The notes under the pieces are model-generated. The model did no database searches, was not told the DNA's origin, and worked only from the letters and a program-made list of their open reading frames with translations. A stretch of 19,740 nt of DNA. Origin: Sulfurimonas sp. Lineage in GTDB: Bacteria > Campylobacterota > Campylobacteria > Campylobacterales > Sulfurimonadaceae. Each line of letters opens with the position of its first letter. Position 1 is the stretch's first letter. Below, in pieces: positions 1 through 6,475 of the stretch. Position numbers and translations under genes: made by a program. The stretch is from positions 1 to 19,740 of the forward strand of contig JAMOSE010000008.1 in assembly GCA_027063215.1 (NCBI GenBank), read 5' to 3'.

Positions 1-333
1 ACTCCCTATTATAAACCTCGTGATGTTCGTTTTGAAGATGCACTCATTGCTAAAAAAAATGAAATTTTCAACAAAAACGATTCTCATACACTTCAAATGG
101 CACAAACAAATAAAAATCATCTCCAAGCAAAAGAGGCATCAAATCCTTATAAGCCTACACTCTATTACAGAGATGGACATATGGCACGAAATGATGGCAA
201 TTCAGTTGATTTAGATGTAGAAACAACAGAAATGAGTAAAAACTCTGTTATGTTTAATGCGTTAGTTCAAGCAGATAAAAAAATGAATATGATTTTTAAA
301 GGTGTTATTGATGCATCTTCAAAAATAAACTAA
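1..333 (+). CDS. flgB: Flagellar basal-body rod protein FlgB, 3' part only
   Basis: FlgB is a proximal rod subunit of the flagellar basal body in the periplasm, exported by the flagellar type III system. The frame is open from base 1 to the TAA at 331-333, giving 110 residues. The window begins inside the conserved N-terminal region: the first residues, TPYYKPRD, align with the TPGYQARD-like segment that follows the ANIANAD motif in known FlgB proteins, so about 30 residues are missing. The C-terminal part (DLDVETTEMSKNSVMFNALVQ, then a hydrophobic helix ending near the stop) is the usual FlgB helix that packs in the rod. It is 10 nt upstream of flgC, so the two are surely co-transcribed. The truncation comes from the window edge and is not a mutation. 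Confidence 0.93.
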   Translation, partial: TPYYKPRDVRFEDALIAKKNEIFNKNDSHTLQMAQTNKNHLQAKEASNPYKPTLYYRDGHMARNDGNSVDLDVETTEMSKNSVMFNALVQADKKMNMIFKGVIDASSKIN

Positions 334-343
334 GGATACAACA

Positions 344-838
344 ATGAGTAATTTTTTAAATAGTTTTGACATTAGCGGTTATGGACTCTCTGCTCAGCGT
401 GTACGTGTAAACACCATTTCTAGCAATATTGCCAATGCACAGACTACACGTACAGATGAAGGGGGTCCATACCGACGTAAAGAAGTTGTTTTTAAAGCCA
501 TCAATTTTAATGATGTTTATAATCAAATGCTTGCAGAGAAAACAAACGGTATGGAATATGCCGATCCTTTGGATGAAGATCAATTTGGACAAAAGCCAAA
601 TCCTGCTATAATGAGTGTAGAGGTTGATAAGATTATCAGAGATGATTCTCAACCACTAATGAAATATGAACCAAATCACCCTGATGCAGATGCAAATGGG
701 TATGTTGCCTATCCAAACATTAATCCTGTTGTGGAAATGGCCGATTTAGTAGAAGCAACGCGATCATATCAAGCAAATGTTGCTGCATTTCAAAGTGCAA
801 AAGATATGGCAAATTCTGCAATATCTTTACTGCAATAA
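344..838 (+). CDS. flgC: Flagellar basal-body rod protein FlgC
   Basis: FlgC is a proximal rod subunit that stacks with FlgB and FlgF in the flagellar basal body. The 164-residue product has the two family ends. Near the N-terminus is a rod-type helix with SNIANAQTTRTDEGGPYRRK (about residues 27-46). Near the C-terminus are NPVVEMADLVEATRSYQANV (about 124-143) and a closing amphipathic helix. The length is slightly above the roughly 134-140 residues of enterobacterial FlgC, the extra lying in the middle. The start at 344 is supported by AAGGA at 332-336, 7 nt upstream, which overlaps the flgB stop region. fliE follows 16 nt downstream. The gene order flgB-flgC-fliE is conserved widely, including in Campylobacterota. 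Confidence 0.97.
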   Translation: MSNFLNSFDISGYGLSAQRVRVNTISSNIANAQTTRTDEGGPYRRKEVVFKAINFNDVYNQMLAEKTNGMEYADPLDEDQFGQKPNPAIMSVEVDKIIRDDSQPLMKYEPNHPDADANGYVAYPNINPVVEMADLVEATRSYQANVAAFQSAKDMANSAISLLQ

Positions 839-854
839 ATAAAGGTTTTTTTAG

Positions 855-1157
855 ATGAGTACTATAGGTCAAATATCTTCAACATCAACAGCCGACTTAC
901 TCAAACAAAAAGAGAGTATTACAAAACAGAGTGGTGGAGAAGCTTTTGCAGATCACCTTAAATCAGCACTTAATGAAGTCAATGAACTCCAAGAAACAAG
1001 TGAACAGGCAGCTGCAGATATTGCCACTGGACAGGTAAAAGATCTCCATCAGGCAGCACTTGCTATTGGAAAAGCCGAAACAAGTATGAAACTGATGTTA
1101 GAGATACGAAACAAAGCCCTTAATGCATATAAAGAGATAGGTAGAACACAATTATAA
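855..1157 (+). CDS. fliE: Flagellar hook-basal body complex protein FliE
   Basis: FliE is the small adaptor linking the MS-ring/export gate to the rod. The 100-residue product has the expected length and a largely helical, polar composition. The family core is in the second half: DLHQAALAIGKAETSMKLML, followed by EIRNKALNAYKEIGR at the C-terminus, matching the FliE signature of a helix with conserved K..tS..lm..iRNK...AY.ei. A weak Shine-Dalgarno AAAGG (841-845) sits 9 nt before the ATG. It follows flgC closely and is the last flagellar gene in this run; the next gene is a cell-wall enzyme after a 97-nt gap. No convincing terminator follows the stop. Confidence 0.96.
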   Translation: MSTIGQISSTSTADLLKQKESITKQSGGEAFADHLKSALNEVNELQETSEQAAADIATGQVKDLHQAALAIGKAETSMKLMLEIRNKALNAYKEIGRTQL

Positions 1158-1202
1158 ATATAAAAACCTTTTCTTAGCCTTTTAAAAGTTTCAGGACAAA
1201 CT

Positions 1203-1211
1203 TGCTACAAT
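1203..1211 (+). promoter_or_regulatory. Candidate extended -10 promoter for the penicillin-binding protein gene
   Basis: The 97-nt gap after fliE contains TTGCTACAATC. TACAAT at 1206-1211 is preceded by TG at 1203-1204, which fits the extended -10 (TGnTATAAT) used by the housekeeping sigma factor of Campylobacterota; no -35 box is evident. Transcription would begin near 1218, about 37 nt before the ATG at 1255. The gene may therefore be expressed independently of the flagellar operon as well as by read-through. Confidence 0.45.
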
Positions 1212-1254
1212 CTTCTTTCATTTCACATGGAAATAATTATGTTCTGGAACTTAT

Positions 1255-3045
1255 ATGATCAATCGTAACAAAAGCAAAAAGATACTTTTTCTTTACATAT
1301 TAATTACGCTCGCTTTTTTTGTATTTTTAAGTGTTATGCTTCTTACCGTTATGAAACCCAGACATATGCCTTCAATCTATGCAAAAGAGTCCTCTCGTGC
1401 TCAGCGCGGAAGTATTATTTCTGCAGATGGTTTCCATATAGCTACAACAAAAAAACTCTATAAAGCCGTTGTCGATACCCGATATATAGATCCACAAAAA
1501 AGAAACCTTTTTATAGAACTCTTTAGTATCTATTCAGGTATGAAAAAAAAGGCTATAAAAAAACGTCTATCCAAAAGAAAAGGCGTTGTTGTTTTAAGCT
1601 ATAACATTCCTCAAATTCAAGCACAGTATCTTAAAAAACTCTCCTATGAACTTCGTCGTTTTCGTGTGTTTTTAGAACTGAAAAATCCTCGAACAGGACT
1701 TCGTTCTATCCATGGACTCAGTATCATTGAAAGTGGAGAAAGCCGAGAATACCCATATGGAAATCTTCTTACCCCCATCATTGGTTATCCCCATAAAATT
1801 GAAGATGATGGCTATACGTCAATCAAAGGTGTCAAAGGTTTGGAAAAAAGATTTGATGCAGATCTCGCAGCCAGACAAAATGGATTTTCTCGAGGCAAAC
1901 GAGATGTAAACAGTTATATTATTTTAAATAAAGAGAGTTTTACCAAACAAAAAATTAACGGTCTTGATATTCAACTGACCATTCCTGTTTCCCTACAGAT
2001 AAGAATAGAAAAATTGCTAGATAAGATGAAAAAAGAGATTCGGGCAAAAGAGATAATGATAGCAATTATGGACTCGCATACAGGGAGAATTTACGCAATG
2101 GCAAGCTCAAACAGATATCTTCCAAAAGCTATACGAAGAAAAGACTACCCATCGCTCAATTCCGGTATGATAGAGTATAGCTTTGAACCGGGAAGTGTTT
2201 TAAAGCCCATTACCTTTTCACTGCTTTTAGAACATAAACTTATTAATCCCTATGATCTTGTTAATGGGCATAATGGACGTTATCGTATAGGACGCAAAGT
2301 TATTACAGACGAACACCGCTTTGACTGGCTCAGTGCTGAAAATGTCATTGTATACTCTTCTAACATCGGTATTGCACAGCTTGCTCAAAAACTATCCGGC
2401 TATGAATTCAATAACGGCTTAAAAAAATTTGGTTTTGCTCAAAAATCCACTCCTGATCTTATTTATGAAAAAACAGGTTCTATCCCGTCATCCAAACGCC
2501 TTGAAAATGAAATCTACAAAGCAACCTGTGCTTACGGATATGGTATTCGTGCAAATCTTATGCAGTTAATGCGTGCTTACAGTGTTTTTAACAATAACGG
2601 GAAAATGGTAACACCCCAAATTATATCTACAATTATTGATGAATATAATCAGAAAAAACAGATTGAACCTTTTGAAGCAGTAGAAGTTCTCCGTGGAGCA
2701 ACTGCCCAAAGAGTGAAAAAGATACTTATAAAAACGGTAAATGAAGGAACAGGGAAAAAGGCAATTACCCCCGGTCTTGAAATTGGTGGAAAAACAGGAA
2801 CAGCCCATATTGTTGAAAAAGGAAAATATATTCATAAATATAATACAGCTTTTATGGGATTTGCCAATGATAAAAAACATAACTATACTATAGGTGTTAT
2901 TGTTGTACAACCTCAAAAAAGCCACTTTGCAGCACAAACTGCCGTCCCTGTCTTTAAAAAAGCAGTTGATATTATGATCGAAGAGGGCTACTTAGAGCCA
3001 GATATTGTCCAGCAGACGCGTACTCCCCACAAGAGCCTCCACTAA
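1255..3045 (+). CDS. ftsI: Penicillin-binding protein, FtsI/PBP2-like peptidoglycan transpeptidase
   Basis: A class B penicillin-binding protein that cross-links peptidoglycan in the periplasm. The 596-residue product has a short cytoplasmic N-terminus, one membrane anchor (about residues 10-32) and the class B signature RAQRGSIISADGFHIA (48-63). The transpeptidase domain has all three catalytic motifs: SVLK with the acylated serine at 314, SSN at 368-370, and KTGT from 513. The size fits FtsI (588 residues in E. coli). Its place directly after flgB-flgC-fliE matches the pbpB/ftsI-like gene of Campylobacter, so FtsI is preferred over the elongation enzyme MrdA, though sequence alone does not settle this. 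The ATG at 1255 is the first in frame after the stop at 1234 and has GGA 7 nt upstream. Its last 54 nt overlap the convergent panC; the final residues look like unconserved tail. Confidence 0.85.
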   Translation: MINRNKSKKILFLYILITLAFFVFLSVMLLTVMKPRHMPSIYAKESSRAQRGSIISADGFHIATTKKLYKAVVDTRYIDPQKRNLFIELFSIYSGMKKKAIKKRLSKRKGVVVLSYNIPQIQAQYLKKLSYELRRFRVFLELKNPRTGLRSIHGLSIIESGESREYPYGNLLTPIIGYPHKIEDDGYTSIKGVKGLEKRFDADLAARQNGFSRGKRDVNSYIILNKESFTKQKINGLDIQLTIPVSLQIRIEKLLDKMKKEIRAKEIMIAIMDSHTGRIYAMASSNRYLPKAIRRKDYPSLNSGMIEYSFEPGSVLKPITFSLLLEHKLINPYDLVNGHNGRYRIGRKVITDEHRFDWLSAENVIVYSSNIGIAQLAQKLSGYEFNNGLKKFGFAQKSTPDLIYEKTGSIPSSKRLENEIYKATCAYGYGIRANLMQLMRAYSVFNNNGKMVTPQIISTIIDEYNQKKQIEPFEAVEVLRGATAQRVKKILIKTVNEGTGKKAITPGLEIGGKTGTAHIVEKGKYIHKYNTAFMGFANDKKHNYTIGVIVVQPQKSHFAAQTAVPVFKKAVDIMIEEGYLEPDIVQQTRTPHKSLH

Positions 3046-3813
3046 GATAATACAATTACCGACACTCACCTCTTTTACAACTTCAAATTCTCGATTGACA
3101 ATAGCTACATAACCTACTTCCAATGGTTCTAAAATAGCCAACATCTCTGCTTCTATCTCTTGTGTGGCAATAATCCCGTTACTTATCATTTTAGAAGCAT
3201 GATAGAGTGATTTTGGAATTTTCAGTGCCTCTTGACGCTCCTCTTTTGAAAGATAGACATTTCTTGAACTCAGAGCCAAACCATCACTGTCACGTACCGT
3301 ATCAACAGGTACAATAGTAACATCCAAAAAGTAGTGTTTAACCATCAATTCTATAAGATTTAACTGCTGTGCATCTTTTTTTCCAAAGTAAGCATGTGTT
3401 GGCTTGACAATATTTAAAAGTTTCATAACAACACGAAGAACTCCACTGAAATGTCCCGGACGTGTTGCACCTTCTAAAACATAACCACGAACATTTGGTG
3501 CTACAATCTTTACTTCATCATCAAAATAAAGTGCTTGTGTATCTGGCATAAAAACAATATCTACACCGGCAAGTTCACAGATCTTCTTATCTGCTTCATC
3601 ACGACGTGGATACTTCTGAAGATCTTCACCTGCTAAAAACTGTGTCGGATTCACAAAGATAGAGACAACAACAAGTGCATTATTTTTTCTTGCCTCACGG
3701 ATCAGAGAAATATGCCCTTCATGCAATGCCCCCATTGTAGGAACATAACCAATACTTTTATTTTGCTCACGCAGATATTTTTTTAACTCATTTGCTGATG
3801 ATATAATCTTCAT
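2992..3813 (-). CDS. panC: Pantothenate synthetase
   Basis: PanC condenses pantoate with beta-alanine using ATP, through a pantoyl-adenylate, to make pantothenate (vitamin B5, precursor of coenzyme A) in the cytosol. The 273-residue protein shows the adenylate-forming motif PTMGALHEGH (25-34), followed by SIFVNPTQF, GKKDAQQLNLI, and SSRNVYLS, which lines the ATP site; the C-terminus STRLLDNIWL is the normal family ending. I chose the ATG at 3811-3813, which has AAGG 7 nt upstream and starts MKIISSANEL. A TTG ten codons further upstream would put the promoter inside the gene. No panB or panD is adjacent. It is divergent from prfB and convergent with the penicillin-binding protein gene, with a 54-nt tail overlap. 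Confidence 0.96.
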   Translation of the reverse strand: MKIISSANELKKYLREQNKSIGYVPTMGALHEGHISLIREARKNNALVVVSIFVNPTQFLAGEDLQKYPRRDEADKKICELAGVDIVFMPDTQALYFDDEVKIVAPNVRGYVLEGATRPGHFSGVLRVVMKLLNIVKPTHAYFGKKDAQQLNLIELMVKHYFLDVTIVPVDTVRDSDGLALSSRNVYLSKEERQEALKIPKSLYHASKMISNGIIATQEIEAEMLAILEPLEVGYVAIVNREFEVVKEVSVGNCIILVEALVGSTRLLDNIWL

Positions 3814-3827
3814 ATTTTGCCTTGATG

Positions 3828-3836
3828 TGTTATACT
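3828..3836 (+). promoter_or_regulatory. Candidate extended -10 promoter of prfB
   Basis: TGTTATACT fits the extended -10 TGnTATAAT with one mismatch (TATACT at 3831-3836). Initiation near 3843 would give a leader of about 28 nt before the prfB ATG. The predicted start falls inside the panC -10 and vice versa, so the two RNA polymerases could not bind together. No clear Shine-Dalgarno precedes the prfB ATG. Confidence 0.5.
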
Positions 3837-3842
3837 TTCGCA

Positions 3843-3848
3843 ATTATA
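3843..3848 (-). promoter_or_regulatory. Candidate -10 element of panC
   Basis: On the minus strand the sequence is GTGTATAATTG, a perfect TATAAT hexamer at 3848-3843 with TG directly before it (one base off the canonical extended -10 spacing). Initiation near 3836 would give a leader of about 23 nt before the panC ATG, with AAGG correctly placed. It lies 6 bp from the prfB -10 on the other strand. Confidence 0.5.
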
Positions 3849-3870
3849 CACTATCTAAAAGCGAATAAAA

Positions 3871-4968
3871 ATGGATAACTACGAATATACAGAACTATTA
3901 AAAAATATTACAACAAAAATGCAAAATATTACCGGTGTGGTTGAGCCGGATAAAATCAAGCAACGTCTTCAGGAGATTGAAGAACTTGAAAATAATCCGG
4001 AATTTTGGAATGATGCCAAAGAGGCAGCAAAAATCCAAAAAGAAAAAACACAACTCACACGTAAACTTGAGAAGTACACTGTTGCTTCTTCGGCAGTAGA
4101 AGATGCAAAAGAGCTCTATGAGATGGCTAAAGAAGAGAATGATGAAGAGTCTCTAGAAGCACTATATGAAGATGCCCCGCAACTGCAGGAGCAGATCCGT
4201 GCAATGGAGATCGAAGTACTTCTTAGTGGTGAAAGTGATGCAAACAATGCCATTCTCTCCATTCATCCTGGTGCAGGAGGAACAGAGTCTCAAGACTGGG
4301 CTGAGATGCTGCTTCGTATGTACAAACGCTGGGCAGAGAGACATGACTTTAAAGTAGAAGTGCTTGATTATCAAACAGGAGAAGAGGCAGGGATCAAAGA
4401 TGTAACAATTCTTATAAAAGGTGAAAATGCCTATGGATATCTTAAAGTCGAAAATGGCATTCACAGACTTGTACGTATATCGCCATTTGATTCCAATGCA
4501 AAACGCCATACCTCTTTTAGCTCTGTAATGGTCTCTCCTGAAATTGATGATGATATAGACATTGTCATAGAAGATAAAGATATAAGAATTGACACCTATC
4601 GTGCCAGTGGTGCAGGCGGACAGCATGTCAACAAAACTGAATCTGCTATCCGGATTACACACATCCCTACCGGTGTTGTTGTGCAGTGTCAAAATGACAG
4701 AAGCCAGCATAAAAACAAAGCAACAGCAATGAAAATGTTAAAATCCCGTCTTTATGAACTCGAACTCGAGGAACAAAAAGCAAAAGAGGCCGGTGTTGCA
4801 AAAAGTGAGATCGGTTGGGGACACCAGATCAGATCCTATGTTATGCAGCCATACCAGCAGGTCAAAGATACCCGTTCCAATGAAGCATACTCAAATGTTT
4901 CAGCAATCCTTGATGGTGATATCGACACAATGATAGAGGGTGTTTTAATAGCCCAAAACCGTTCCTAA
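3871..4968 (+). CDS. prfB: Peptide chain release factor 2 (RF2)
   Basis: RF2 recognises UGA and UAA in the ribosomal A site and triggers peptide release. The 365-residue protein carries both defining motifs: the codon-reading tripeptide SPF at 204-206 (the RF1 equivalent is PxT) and the catalytic GGQ at 249-251 inside ASGAGGQHVNKTESA, each within one residue of the E. coli positions. The N-terminal helical domain (to about 110) is complete. The gene is one uninterrupted frame: the region matching the E. coli programmed frameshift (around codons 22-26) reads GVVEPD without an in-frame UGA, so autoregulatory frameshifting is absent. bpt follows 13 nt downstream, probably in one transcript. The start at 3871 is chosen from the family N-terminus; no good ribosome binding site is visible. 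Confidence 0.97.
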   Translation: MDNYEYTELLKNITTKMQNITGVVEPDKIKQRLQEIEELENNPEFWNDAKEAAKIQKEKTQLTRKLEKYTVASSAVEDAKELYEMAKEENDEESLEALYEDAPQLQEQIRAMEIEVLLSGESDANNAILSIHPGAGGTESQDWAEMLLRMYKRWAERHDFKVEVLDYQTGEEAGIKDVTILIKGENAYGYLKVENGIHRLVRISPFDSNAKRHTSFSSVMVSPEIDDDIDIVIEDKDIRIDTYRASGAGGQHVNKTESAIRITHIPTGVVVQCQNDRSQHKNKATAMKMLKSRLYELELEEQKAKEAGVAKSEIGWGHQIRSYVMQPYQQVKDTRSNEAYSNVSAILDGDIDTMIEGVLIAQNRS

Positions 4969-4981
4969 ACGTTGTAATATT

Positions 4982-5695
4982 ATGAATCTTTTAAAAGAAT
5001 TTATACTTGATGATACATGCTCTTATCTTGATGATATGAAACAAACCATGCACTACAAAGTTATTGAAAACTGTTCCGCCTATGAAAATCAAGAGTTAAT
5101 TGAGCGAGGATATAGACGTTTTGGAAAGATGTTTTTTCGTCCAATTTGCCAAGGATGTGATGCGTGTAAAAGTATCAAAATAGATGTCCAAAACTATACG
5201 TTTTCAAAATCAGCAAGACGTATTATGAAAAAAGCAAAAAACATTCGTATTTATATGCAACAACCTTCACTTTCACATGAGCATTTAGAAATATTTGATA
5301 AATACCATCGATATATGCATCATAAAAAAGGATGGCAATATTCACCGACTACAGCGGAGCACTACTATAGCTCTTTTGTCCATGGATATGGAGATTTTGG
5401 ATATGAGGTACTCTATTTTTATGAAAATAGACTTATAGGCGTTGATCTTATCGATATATTAGAAGACGGTATATCATCAATCTACTTCTATTATGATCCT
5501 GAGTTTTCCAACTTCTCTCTTGGGAAACTCTCTTTATATAATCAGATAAAATATGCAAAAAATAGTAACAGAGAATGGATCTATTTAGGTTACTATGTAA
5601 AAGATTGCCCCTCTTTGGCATACAAAGCAGAGTATAAACCTTATTTAATCTTAGAAGGAAGACCACAAGAGAGAGAAGATTTTAAATGGTTTTAG
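4982..5695 (+). CDS. bpt: Aspartate/glutamate leucyltransferase (aminoacyl-tRNA-protein transferase)
   Basis: Bpt moves leucine from Leu-tRNA to the N-terminal Asp or Glu of proteins, marking them for the ClpS/ClpAP N-degron pathway. The 237-residue protein has the ATE family layout. The N-terminal domain holds CSYL (Cys13) and RRFGKMFFRPICQGCDAC with Cys56, Cys59 and Cys62, a cysteine set comparable to that of arginyltransferases. The C-terminal GNAT-like domain holds YFYYDPEFSNFSLGKLSLYN and YLGYYVKDCPSLAYKAEYKP. The length matches bacterial Bpt (about 235-250). Whether it uses Leu-tRNA or Arg-tRNA cannot be told for certain from sequence; leucine is the family norm. It lies 13 nt after prfB with no obvious Shine-Dalgarno, which suggests translational coupling or an AT-rich leader. 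Its last 14 nt overlap the convergent gene's tail. Confidence 0.9.
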   Translation: MNLLKEFILDDTCSYLDDMKQTMHYKVIENCSAYENQELIERGYRRFGKMFFRPICQGCDACKSIKIDVQNYTFSKSARRIMKKAKNIRIYMQQPSLSHEHLEIFDKYHRYMHHKKGWQYSPTTAEHYYSSFVHGYGDFGYEVLYFYENRLIGVDLIDILEDGISSIYFYYDPEFSNFSLGKLSLYNQIKYAKNSNREWIYLGYYVKDCPSLAYKAEYKPYLILEGRPQEREDFKWF

Positions 5696-6353
5696 AGAGT
5701 TCTTTTTTTTGATACTCTCTTATCTTTCTCTTTCTCTTTTTCAACTCTTCATTCAATCTTTTTTCAAGACGCTCTTTTTCTCTTTTATCTCGCTCACGTA
5801 TCTCTTTAATTCGTTCCAACTCTCGCTCTTGTTTTGATTTGTATCTTTTACGCTGCGCTTCTCGCTTGGCTCTAAGCTTTGCATCCTCATCTAGATATGA
5901 CTGAATTAATCCTTTTGGATTTATCTCTTCTTGATGTGCAAAATAGTAATCGATAATCTCTTTTTTATGCTCGTCTGTATCTAATAAGCCTGTATTTATC
6001 AACTGTGAAAAGAGTTTTGAGTTATGTAACTTTAGTGCATTATCATAAAAAAGTTTTACTAAATGCGTATAATAGTCATTCATTTTTGCAAGTCTTCTGA
6101 GTTGTTGCAAGTACATTTTTCTTCGTTTTGGTGTTGTGTTATACTCAAGAGCAAATCCCTCTTTTTTCACTTTTGCAACATCTAAGGCATAGGCTTCAAT
6201 CTCTTTTGAATAACTTTTAAATACATCTATTTTTTTAAGGCTTTCAATTTTTGGAGCATTATTGTAGATCACATCACCAAGTGCTGCAAAAGGAGAAGGA
6301 TTTTTTGCCAATAAAAGCGTTGTTAAAAAAAGAAATAAAATAATTTTATACAT
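5682..6353 (-). CDS. Hypothetical exported protein with a highly charged C-terminal helix
   Basis: Function unknown; I do not recognise the family. The 223-residue product begins with a clear signal peptide: MYKIILFLFLTTLLLA, cleavage likely after Ala16, with no lipobox cysteine. The mature part opens with KNPSPFAALGDVIYNNAP, then a mixed helical region with a basic patch around TPKRRKMYLQQLRR. From about residue 155 to the end it is almost entirely Lys, Arg and Glu with few hydrophobic positions, which predicts one long charged single helix or coiled coil. The start is the ATG at 6351-6353; it has AGG about 8 nt upstream, an extended -10 just before it, and signal-peptide residues immediately after. 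The open frame continues upstream to 6644 but runs into fusA. It is a single-gene unit in the periplasm by prediction. Confidence 0.75.
   Translation of the reverse strand: MYKIILFLFLTTLLLAKNPSPFAALGDVIYNNAPKIESLKKIDVFKSYSKEIEAYALDVAKVKKEGFALEYNTTPKRRKMYLQQLRRLAKMNDYYTHLVKLFYDNALKLHNSKLFSQLINTGLLDTDEHKKEIIDYYFAHQEEINPKGLIQSYLDEDAKLRAKREAQRKRYKSKQERELERIKEIRERDKREKERLEKRLNEELKKRKRKIREYQKKELSKTI
5694..5720 (+). terminator. Weak hairpin at the bpt 3' end
   Basis: AGAGAGT (5694-5700) and ACTCTCT (5714-5720) form a 7-bp stem with a 13-nt T-rich loop that begins inside the bpt stop codon. The following sequence is pyrimidine-rich (TATCTTTCTCTTTCTC) rather than a pure U tract, so intrinsic termination is only possible. 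It lies inside the 3' coding part of the convergent gene. Confidence 0.25.
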
Positions 6354-6377
6354 TGATTCAACCTGATTTTTTAGCCG

Positions 6378-6386
6378 ATTATAACA
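6378..6386 (-). promoter_or_regulatory. Extended -10 promoter of the hypothetical exported protein
   Basis: On the minus strand TGTTATAAT (6386-6378) is an exact extended -10 (TGnTATAAT). It is preceded by a T-rich run, typical of Campylobacterota promoters that lack a -35 box. Transcription would start near 6371, giving a leader of about 18 nt before the ATG at 6353. It separates this gene from the fusA transcript. Confidence 0.6.
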
Positions 6387-6416
6387 AAAAAATGATTTAA
6401 TAAAAGGGAGGGAGGA

Positions 6417-6446
6417 TGCAACACTTTTCAAAAGAAAAGTATTGCA
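6417..6446 (-). terminator. Hairpin downstream of fusA, probable 3' end of the ribosomal transcript
   Basis: Arms at 6417-6429 and 6434-6446 form a 13-bp stem with a 4-nt loop, beginning 19 nt after the fusA stop. In the minus-strand RNA all 13 pairs form, with one G-U (6422 with 6441); in the plus-strand RNA that pair becomes a C-A mismatch, so the structure favours the fusA direction. The sequence after it is a C/U tract (TCCTCCCTCCCTTTT) and not a pure U run, so this may be a weak terminator or an RNA 3'-end protecting hairpin. Confidence 0.5.
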
Positions 6447-6456
6447 AAAGAAGATA

Positions 6457-6475
6457 TAACGAAAATTATCCGTTA
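6457..6475 (-). repeat. Small inverted repeat holding the fusA stop codon in its loop
   Basis: TAACG (6457-6461) and CGTTA (6471-6475) form a 5-bp stem with a 9-nt loop that contains the fusA TAA (6466-6468). A flanking G-U could add a sixth pair in the minus-strand RNA. Taken alone it is no more than could occur by chance; it is listed because the rplL, rpoC and rpsL stops show the same arrangement more strongly. Confidence 0.35.

Noticed and set aside
1158..1254. Terminator after fliE
   Set aside because: Only AT-rich partial pairing (AACCTTTT with AAAAGTT, bulged) and no U run; not convincing.
3814..3843. Longer panC with a TTG start at 3843
   Set aside because: It would add ten residues absent from the family and would place the start inside the predicted -10; the ATG at 3813 has a good Shine-Dalgarno.
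4162..4710. 182-residue minus-strand open frame inside prfB
   Set aside because: It is antisense to conserved RF2 sequence including the SPF and GGQ motifs, with no recognisable protein features or promoter.
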